Shown: one piece after another, positions 57,712 through 64,000 of the stretch
How the letters are laid out: each line of letters begins with the position of its first letter
Position numbering within the stretch: position 1 is the first letter of the stretch
NCBI RefSeq assembly: GCF_030409905.1
Contig: NZ_JAUFQT010000002.1
Coordinates: 1 to 64,000, forward strand
Direction of reading: 5' to 3'
DNA: 64,000 nt
Source: Echinicola jeungdonensis
GTDB lineage: Bacteria > Bacteroidota > Bacteroidia > Cytophagales > Cyclobacteriaceae
Position numbers and translations under genes: made by a program
The notes under the pieces: model-generated
What the model was told of the DNA's origin: nothing
Database searches by the model: none
Seen by the model: only the letters and a program-made list of their open reading frames with translations

Positions 57712-58751
57712 AGAAAATAAATATTGGAATAATTGGATTAGGCCGGATTGGGCAAATCCATTTTAGCAATCTGAAATATTGTATCCCTAACGCAAATCTG
57801 GTCATGGTAGCTGATCCACAAAAAGCAGGGGAGTTTAATGGGGTGCCAATTGGAACTGCTGAAGAGGTGATTAACCACGAGAAAATTGAAGCTGTTGTGA
57901 TTTGTTCTCCTACCGATACCCATTCTGTGTATATCGAAAAGTGTGCTTTGGCAGGAAAGGATATCTTTTGTGAAAAACCCCATGATCTTTCCCTTGAAAG
58001 GGTGGTTTGTACCTTGGAATCAGTAAAAAAAGCGGAAGTAAAATTGATGCTGGGTTTTAACCGCAGATTTGATGGGAATTTCAAAAAGATCCAGCAATTG
58101 GTAGCCCAAAATAAAATTGGGGATCCTACTATTTTAAAGATCACCAGCCGGGACCCGGGGCCACCTCCTTTGGAATACCTGAAGAGCTCAGGAGGAATGT
58201 TTATGGATATGAGCATCCATGATTTCGATATGGCCCGTTTTATTATGGGAAAGGAGGTTGAAAAGGTATATGCTTCCGCTGGGGTGTTTTCCAGCAATGA
58301 TGTAAAAGAAGCCGGGGATATTGATACGGCCATCATTACCCTGACTTTTATAGATGGAAGCATGGCTGTCATTGATAATTGCCGGAAGGCCGTTTATGGG
58401 TATGATCAGCGCTTGGAGGTGTTTGGCAACAAGGGGATGGCACAAATTGATAATAATAAACATGATACCCATTTGTTTTTTGACCAATCCGGGAGCCATG
58501 GGGCCCTGCCACTTGACTTTTTCATGGACAGGTATGTGGATTCCTATAAAAATGAGATGGAGAGATTTGTTGAAGCTTTATGCAAGGATGAACCTGTCCC
58601 GGTCAATGGTCAGGATGGTTTGGAAGCCATGATGATTGCATTGGCAGCCAACCTCTCTGTAGCAGAAGGGAGGCCTGTAATGTTGAGTGAAATCATGAAA
58701 ATGAACAGGGTGAAGCAAGAAGAAATGGTGAATAGATCGATTGAGAAGTAA
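57708..58751 (+). CDS. iolG: Inositol 2-dehydrogenase
   Basis: A 347-residue Gfo/Idh/MocA oxidoreductase that oxidises myo-inositol to 2-keto-myo-inositol with NAD, the first step of the pathway. The Rossmann motif GIIGLGRIGQIHFSNL is at the N-terminus. The family EKP motif is in DIFCEKPHDLSL with the catalytic Lys, and the catalytic His/Asp segment is MFMDMSIHDFDMARF. The gene overlaps iolE by four bases (ATGA) and ends the inositol operon. After 38 bp the repeat copy and second susC leader begin. Confidence 0.95.
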   Translation: MKKINIGIIGLGRIGQIHFSNLKYCIPNANLVMVADPQKAGEFNGVPIGTAEEVINHEKIEAVVICSPTDTHSVYIEKCALAGKDIFCEKPHDLSLERVVCTLESVKKAEVKLMLGFNRRFDGNFKKIQQLVAQNKIGDPTILKITSRDPGPPPLEYLKSSGGMFMDMSIHDFDMARFIMGKEVEKVYASAGVFSSNDVKEAGDIDTAIITLTFIDGSMAVIDNCRKAVYGYDQRLEVFGNKGMAQIDNNKHDTHLFFDQSGSHGALPLDFFMDRYVDSYKNEMERFVEALCKDEPVPVNGQDGLEAMMIALAANLSVAEGRPVMLSEIMKMNRVKQEEMVNRSIEK

Positions 58752-58789
58752 ATTGATTTAATCACTGTTGAAGCCCCATTTTTTTAATG

Positions 58790-59430
58790 AATATTAAATA
58801 AATGGGAGCGTACAAGTCCATAAAACCAATATGCAAAGGTTTGCATAATCAATTTTGCAACTGAATTGGGAATACTCTTACTTTGGAGCAATAAATAATT
58901 GCAAACAATAAGTTTGTTGAAATAAAATGTGGTGACGCTATATTAATAGCGCGTTTTGATTACCTAAAGAAAACCTAATTAATATCCAAAATAACATCCT
59001 TATGAAACAGTTTTCACAAAAATGGTTAAAAGGGTTTAACTCCTGTTATAGCAGGATAATTGACCCTATAACAATGGCCAAAATGCTTGTGGTTATCATT
59101 TTGATGACCTTTACAAAACTAGGTTTGGCACAATCCCAGGAAATTACCGGAAAGGTAATCTCAGGAGAGGACCAATTGCCTATTCCAGGGGCAACCGTCC
59201 TTGTAAAAGGATCCAGTAATGGAACAGTTACAGATTTTGAAGGAAATTATTCCCTGAATGTTTCCAATCCAGCAGAAGCAATTTTGTCTTTTTCCTTTGT
59301 GGGCTATATTACTCAGGAAGTTCCTGTAAACAATCAGTCACAAATAAATATCACCTTGGAACCAGATGTTGCCCAACTGGATGAAGTTGTGGTGGTGGGA
59401 TACGGTGAAACCAAAAGAAGGGATCTTACT
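58790..59430 (+). repeat. Long direct repeat, copy 2 (susC leader and 5' coding part)
   Basis: Counterpart of 22560-23200 in the same orientation, 36,230 bp away and without net indels. It covers 212 bp of leader and about 430 bp of susC coding sequence. Because the codon style on both sides matches this copy's host gene, this is more likely the original. Both leaders share the conserved inverted repeat CGCTATATTAATAGCG (here 58936-58951, other copy 22706-22721), about 50 bp before the start codon. Confidence 0.9.
58830..58847. promoter_or_regulatory. LacI-type operator upstream of second susC
   Basis: TATGCAAAGGTTTGCATA: the arms TATGCAAA and TTTGCATA are exact inverse complements around a GG centre. 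It matches the site before iolJ (48599-48618, centre CC). Further TTGCAA-type half-sites follow at about 58855-58860 and 58894-58898. The site lies 155 bp before the susC start. Binding by the LacI protein at 47287 is inferred. Confidence 0.65.
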
Positions 59431-62124
59431 GGGGCTGTGGTCTCCATGGATGCGGAAAATATTCAGGAAGCCAATAAAGTAAATGCTTTCCAGTCTTTGC
59501 AAGGTCAGGTGGCCGGGGTCAATATCCAATCTGCCGACAATAAACCTGGGGGAGGCTTTAATGTCCGAATCAGAGGATCCAATACCATCAATGCCAATGA
59601 AACAGTAGAACAGGGTGGCTTTAATCCTGGGCAGAATCCACTTTTTGTTGTTGATGGTATTTTCGTGAATGACATTTCCTTTTTGAACCCCGCAGATATT
59701 GCCAGGATGGATGTCCTGAAAGATGCTTCAGCCACAGCCATCTATGGTTCCAGAGGAAGTAATGGGGTAGTGATCATTGAAACCAAAAAAGGAAGTGAAG
59801 GAAAACTAACCGTGCAGTATGACAACTACATTGGCGTAAAAGAAGCTTATAACCTTCCCGATATGCTTCAAGGGGAAGAATTTGTCCAATACTTTAGAGA
59901 TGCGGTTGTAGGGAATTTTTATTCTTCCGGGGACTTCAGTGTCACTGAGGATGATGTCAACTTAAGTGACTATATGAGGCCTAATGAACTGGAAAATGTG
60001 GCCAATAATGATTATGTCAACTGGATAGATTTGATCCAACATAATGGAATGCAACAAAACCATTCCCTTAGTTTAAATGGTGGTAATGATAAAACGGTAT
60101 ATGGAATCGGGGTGGCCTATACCCAGGATGAAGGAACTTTTGAAGGGGAAGATTATGAGCGTTATACCATAAGGGGTAATATGAGCAGTAAGCTATCCGA
60201 AAAGTTTTCAATGGCATTCAGCAATTATGCATCATTTGCCATAAGAAATGAAGGAAGCCGTGAAGGTTTGAGAAGTGCCTACCGTTTACGCCCAACAGCA
60301 ACACCATTTGATGAAAATGGCGATCCATTATTCTTCCCATTGGAAGGGGAAACATTTATTACTAACCCCTTGTTTGAAGCGGATAACATCACTAGGGAAA
60401 CCAGAACTTTAAATTACCTGAGTAATCTATCCCTGTCTTTTACTCCAACTGATGGCTTGAAACTTACTTCAAATTTTTCACCCAATATTGAATTCAGTAG
60501 ATATGGTGAATACAGAGGGCAGTTTGCCAAATCCACAAGTGGAAGTGTACAGAACAGGAGAGCTGATGTTACCAATGCCAACAGGATTTCTTACACCTGG
60601 GATAATATCTTGAATTATAACAAGCAACTTGGAGAGGATCATATCTTGAATACCACACTAGTTTATTCCATGTTTATGGACCGGTATGAGAATTATAGGA
60701 TCCAGCGAAGAAACTTCCCTACAGATGAATTCTTATTCTATAATATTGACGCGGGTTCAGATTTAAGAAATGCAGAAGGTGGATTTTCCAAGCAAACGCT
60801 ACAGTCCTACACGGGAAGAATCAATTATACCTTCAAGGATAAATACCTCTTTACCCTTACCGGCCGTTATGATGGGTCATCCATTCTGGCAGATGCAAAC
60901 AAATGGGCTTTCTTCCCTTCAGCAGCTTTTGCCTGGAGAATTATTGATGAAGGTTTCATGAAAGGCCAGAACCTGGTTGCTGATTTGAAACTTCGATTGA
61001 GTTATGGTGAAACAGGAAACAATGGTGCCGGTGGTGGTCTTGCCCCCTTGGGGTCTCTGTCCTTGATAGGAAGCAACTTTACCAATTTGGGAGACCAGGT
61101 AGTTCAGACAGCCTATGTGACCAATCTGGCCAACCAGGATTTGACCTGGGAAAAAACGAAGGAATTTAACTTTGGTTTGGACTTTGGTTTCTTCAATAAC
61201 CGGCTTTATGGATCCTTGGATATTTATAACAGAAAGAATACAGGAATCATCTTCTTCCGGCCAACTCCAACGGTTACAGGTTTCTCCGGTGTATTTGAAA
61301 ATGTGGGAGAAGCAACCAATAAAGGGGTAGAACTTGGGCTGAACTCGGTCAATATTGATAATGGTGATTTTAAATGGACTACCTCCGTCAACTTTGCCAG
61401 AAATAAAAATAAGATCACAAAGTTATATGGTGATTTGGACCAGATTTTATTTGGTGTACAGGCAGGTTCCTATGTACATAAGATAGGTCAGCCTGTAGGA
61501 TCTATTTATACCTATGAATTTGACGGTATTTGGCAAATGGATGAGGTTGACATTGCCCAAAGCTATGGTCAACAACCTGGACAGGTGAAAGTAAAAGACC
61601 TGAATGATGATGGGGTAATTGATGCCGATGACAGAACAGTGATCGGTTCCAATATGCCTGATTGGACAGGTGGTATTGCCAATACTTTCAACTATAAAAA
61701 CTGGGATTTCACCTTCTTTGTCAGAACCAGCCAGGGAGCTACTTCAGCAAGTTACTTCCATATTTCCCATGCAGGGTGGTATAATATTGAAGCAAGGTTC
61801 AATAGTATGCAGACAAACTATTGGACTCCGAAAAATCCATCAAATGATTGGAGTCAGCCAAGTAATGATGGGCCATTTGCAGAGCCACTTGTATATCGAG
61901 ACGTGTCCTTTGTCAAAGTAGGATATATCACCCTGGGTTACAATTTTGATCAAAGTGTTTTGGATGCCCTTAAGATCAACAAACTCCGAGTGTATTTCAC
62001 AGCACAAAACCCATTCACTTTTACCGATTACGAAGGTTGGGATCCTGAAAATGCTGCAAGAAACAGCTGGGGATCAGCTTACATGTCCAGAATATTAATG
62101 GGTGGGATCAATGTTAAATTTTAA
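59002..62124 (+). CDS. susC: SusC/RagA-family TonB-dependent outer-membrane transporter
   Basis: A 1040-residue SusC-type transporter. It has a signal peptide (ending GLAQS), a carboxypeptidase-like regulatory domain, the marker DEVVVVGYGETKRRDLTGAV, a plug with MDVLKDASATAIYGSRGSNG, and a beta-barrel ending RILMGGINVKF. The first 140 residues equal those of the susC at 22772; the rest differs strongly. The codon style is the same as in the inositol genes before it. It follows iolG by 250 bp and carries an operator matching the inositol operon, so it may import an inositol-containing compound. That substrate is a guess from context. susD follows after 12 bp. Confidence 0.95.
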   Translation: MKQFSQKWLKGFNSCYSRIIDPITMAKMLVVIILMTFTKLGLAQSQEITGKVISGEDQLPIPGATVLVKGSSNGTVTDFEGNYSLNVSNPAEAILSFSFVGYITQEVPVNNQSQINITLEPDVAQLDEVVVVGYGETKRRDLTGAVVSMDAENIQEANKVNAFQSLQGQVAGVNIQSADNKPGGGFNVRIRGSNTINANETVEQGGFNPGQNPLFVVDGIFVNDISFLNPADIARMDVLKDASATAIYGSRGSNGVVIIETKKGSEGKLTVQYDNYIGVKEAYNLPDMLQGEEFVQYFRDAVVGNFYSSGDFSVTEDDVNLSDYMRPNELENVANNDYVNWIDLIQHNGMQQNHSLSLNGGNDKTVYGIGVAYTQDEGTFEGEDYERYTIRGNMSSKLSEKFSMAFSNYASFAIRNEGSREGLRSAYRLRPTATPFDENGDPLFFPLEGETFITNPLFEADNITRETRTLNYLSNLSLSFTPTDGLKLTSNFSPNIEFSRYGEYRGQFAKSTSGSVQNRRADVTNANRISYTWDNILNYNKQLGEDHILNTTLVYSMFMDRYENYRIQRRNFPTDEFLFYNIDAGSDLRNAEGGFSKQTLQSYTGRINYTFKDKYLFTLTGRYDGSSILADANKWAFFPSAAFAWRIIDEGFMKGQNLVADLKLRLSYGETGNNGAGGGLAPLGSLSLIGSNFTNLGDQVVQTAYVTNLANQDLTWEKTKEFNFGLDFGFFNNRLYGSLDIYNRKNTGIIFFRPTPTVTGFSGVFENVGEATNKGVELGLNSVNIDNGDFKWTTSVNFARNKNKITKLYGDLDQILFGVQAGSYVHKIGQPVGSIYTYEFDGIWQMDEVDIAQSYGQQPGQVKVKDLNDDGVIDADDRTVIGSNMPDWTGGIANTFNYKNWDFTFFVRTSQGATSASYFHISHAGWYNIEARFNSMQTNYWTPKNPSNDWSQPSNDGPFAEPLVYRDVSFVKVGYITLGYNFDQSVLDALKINKLRVYFTAQNPFTFTDYEGWDPENAARNSWGSAYMSRILMGGINVKF

Positions 62125-62136
62125 TCAGAAAGTATC

Positions 62137-63738
62137 ATGAAAAAATATATCATATTATATGTGTGGGTGATCGGATTAATGGGGTTATCCTCCTGCGAAG
62201 ATTTTCTAGAAGAAGAAAATAGAAATTATCTTTCCGATGAAATATTGCTGAGCGACCCTAAGGCTTTGGATCAACTGGTGGCCAATGCCTATGATAAATT
62301 GAGGTTGGCAACAACCTTCTATGACCTGGATCACCAAGGGACGGATGTTTTTACCAGGATGAATATAGTAGCTGGAATCAGTGACCTGAATGATTATGTA
62401 AACCTAAGGCCTACCAATGGGTCCATAGGTATTTACTGGACCAATTATTACAATGTGGTTGCTGCTGCCAATACAGCCATTAGCAGGGCAGATCAAGTCC
62501 AAGGTATCAGTGATGCGGACAAAAGCAGGGGACTAGGAGAAGCCAAATTTTTGAGAGCCTTTGCTTATTTCCATTTGGTTGAAAATTATGGAGGTGTTCC
62601 TTTGGTGCTGGAAGAAATCCGGTCCTCACAGTCCGAATTTAGCCGGGCCAGTGAACAGGAAGTTTACCAGCAAATCATTTCCGACTTGGATGATGCTTTA
62701 AGTGGAGTAGATGAAAACCCATCCCTTTATGGAAGGGTTTCAAAAGATGCAGTGCGACATCTAAAAGCCAAAGTTTTGTTGACCCAAGGATATAAGGACT
62801 TTGGATCTGCCCAGGATTTTGCCGATGCGGCTGCACTGGCTGAAACGGTGATTGACAAGCATCCGCTGGTTGATGATTTTGCTTCCTTGGTATCCAGGGA
62901 AAATCAAAGAAATTCTGAAGTGATATTTTCCATGCTCTATGGTTCCAACCCTGTATCCAGGGGATTGGGTAATAATAGGCACCTGCTGTTTAAGTTTGTC
63001 TATGATGTTTATCCCGGGCAAACCAGAAGTACCCAATACCACCGTGGATTGGGAAGGGCTCCAACACCTTATTTCTTTGAATTGTTTGAAGAAGGAGATG
63101 AAAGAGAAGCAGCCACCATCCGCCGTTTGATGATTGCAGAAGTGGACAGCAATGATGGAATGATTTCAGAAGGGGATACAAGTATTTATTTTCCGAAAAC
63201 ACCTTGGTCACAAGCTGTAATTGACAGTAAACCATATGCAGTTATCAACCCGGGGGAATATTTTTCTCCTGATGGTTTGACCCAAGTCCATTTTCCTATG
63301 TTTAAAAAGTTTGATGACCCAGGTGTTCCTTATACCAACCCAGGAATTAACCCGGATGGAGAGCGTGATGCGATATTGATCCGTTCAGGTGAGACTAGAC
63401 TTATTGCCGCAGAGGCTTATTTGCAAGCTGGAGATCCAGGCAAAGCAGCTGAACATCTAAATGCTTTAAGGTTAAGGGCGGATTTGGAAACCATGGTTGC
63501 TCCTGAAGATGTGGATATTGATTTAATTCTGGATGAAAGTGCCATTGAAATGGCCGGTGAAATCAGCAGATGGATGGACCTAAAAAGAACTGGAAAATTA
63601 ATTGAGAGGGTATTGGAGCATAATCCACATGCTGCCCTGAATAATGCCATTAAACAGCATCATTTATTAAGGCCAATTCCTCAAAGTGAGTATGATGTAA
63701 GTGGTGGTTCCATTGGCCAAAATGAAGGATATAATTAA
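62137..63738 (+). CDS. susD: SusD/RagB-family outer-membrane glycan-binding lipoprotein
   Basis: A 533-residue SusD-like protein partnering the susC before it. The signal peptide has lipobox LSSC at about residues 17-20. The TPR-like helix SRGLGEAKFLRAFAYFHLVE (residues 129-148) with NYGGVPLVLEE is the usual SusD hallmark. The end HHLLRPIPQSEYDVSGGSIG with QNEGYN is the conserved C-terminus (family pattern: P-P ... N-P-G-Y). It belongs to the same operon as susC (12-bp spacing) and is followed by a 221-bp gap before the next gene. Confidence 0.95.
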   Translation: MKKYIILYVWVIGLMGLSSCEDFLEEENRNYLSDEILLSDPKALDQLVANAYDKLRLATTFYDLDHQGTDVFTRMNIVAGISDLNDYVNLRPTNGSIGIYWTNYYNVVAAANTAISRADQVQGISDADKSRGLGEAKFLRAFAYFHLVENYGGVPLVLEEIRSSQSEFSRASEQEVYQQIISDLDDALSGVDENPSLYGRVSKDAVRHLKAKVLLTQGYKDFGSAQDFADAAALAETVIDKHPLVDDFASLVSRENQRNSEVIFSMLYGSNPVSRGLGNNRHLLFKFVYDVYPGQTRSTQYHRGLGRAPTPYFFELFEEGDEREAATIRRLMIAEVDSNDGMISEGDTSIYFPKTPWSQAVIDSKPYAVINPGEYFSPDGLTQVHFPMFKKFDDPGVPYTNPGINPDGERDAILIRSGETRLIAAEAYLQAGDPGKAAEHLNALRLRADLETMVAPEDVDIDLILDESAIEMAGEISRWMDLKRTGKLIERVLEHNPHAALNNAIKQHHLLRPIPQSEYDVSGGSIGQNEGYN

Positions 63739-63959
63739 TTATGGGTTTGATTGTTGGGGAGATTTTCCTTTTGGGAAAATTTCCCTATTAATTTAATCCG
63801 GTTTAAGGGCCGAATATTTCTAAAGGGAGAATTATTTGGAAACCTTATAATTTATGAGGGACTAAAAAAATACGTATTGAAAAAGATTCCGGATACTGGT
63901 ATATTTTAATCTTATACCCACTGAATTGTATATTGACATAAACCTAATAACTCCCTACA

Positions 63960-64000
63960 ATGAAAAACAATCCTAACCTCTTGGCTTTTCTATTATTGGT
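63960..64000 (+). CDS. Start of a probable exported protein, cut by window end
   Basis: Only the first 13 codons are present: MKNNPNLLAFLLL, the beginning of a signal peptide. Its position behind susD suggests a secreted enzyme or binding protein of the same utilisation locus. Nothing further can be said. Confidence 0.45.
   Translation, partial: MKNNPNLLAFLLL

Noticed and set aside
1..64000. CRISPR arrays, rRNA genes, prophage
   Set aside because: No spaced short repeats, rRNA-like stretches or phage structural genes were seen on either strand.

Overview
The window looks like chromosomal DNA of a marine or soil Bacteroidota, most likely a member of the Cytophagales (Cyclobacteriaceae-like; inferred from gene content, not from a database search). 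It carries two SusC/SusD pairs, many secreted glycoside hydrolases, signal peptides and lipoboxes of Bacteroidota type, DUF4199 and SatD-like proteins, and almost no Shine-Dalgarno sequences.

Layout. (1) 0-21 kb is mostly housekeeping: an M3 dipeptidase, DinB proteins, thioesterases, an acyl-CoA dehydrogenase and acyl-CoA ligase, bioB, an exonuclease/GIY-YIG protein, a patatin, a PhoX-like protein, a PAS protein resembling a LOV domain, and metE behind a cobalamin riboswitch. At least twelve genes or gene ends here are broken, almost all by a single missing base in a homopolymer. This looks like sequence error rather than biology. (2) 21-42 kb is a polysaccharide-utilisation and sugar region: AraC regulator, SusC/SusD, MFS sugar transporter, DUF5107-TPR protein, two GH2 enzymes and a GH92 enzyme. 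It also holds real gene debris: UnbV and hydrolase fragments, an AraC tail and a decayed GH2 gene. (3) 42-46.4 kb has a two-gene unit, a lipoprotein overlapping a radical SAM protein, followed by an IS1595-family element with an 8-bp target duplication. (4) 46.9 kb has a tRNA-Pro(GGG). (5) 47.3-58.75 kb is a complete myo-inositol catabolic cluster: LacI regulator, aldolase (iolJ), iolB, iolC, iolD, sodium symporter, iolA, iolE and iolG. (6) 58.8-64 kb is a second SusC/SusD pair and the start of another secreted protein.

The most interesting observations concern regulation and recombination. A 640-bp leader plus 5' coding segment is present twice, 36,230 bp apart, in front of the two susC genes. 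The two SusC proteins are almost identical up to the end of this segment and unrelated in detail after it, so the first is a chimera. A LacI-type palindrome (TATGCAAA-GG/CC-TTTGCRTA) lies upstream of both the inositol operon and the second susC, which suggests one regulon. The same site in the chimeric copy has lost a key base. The lipoprotein/radical SAM pair and the LOV-like PAS protein without its photoactive cysteine are the best candidates for undescribed functions.
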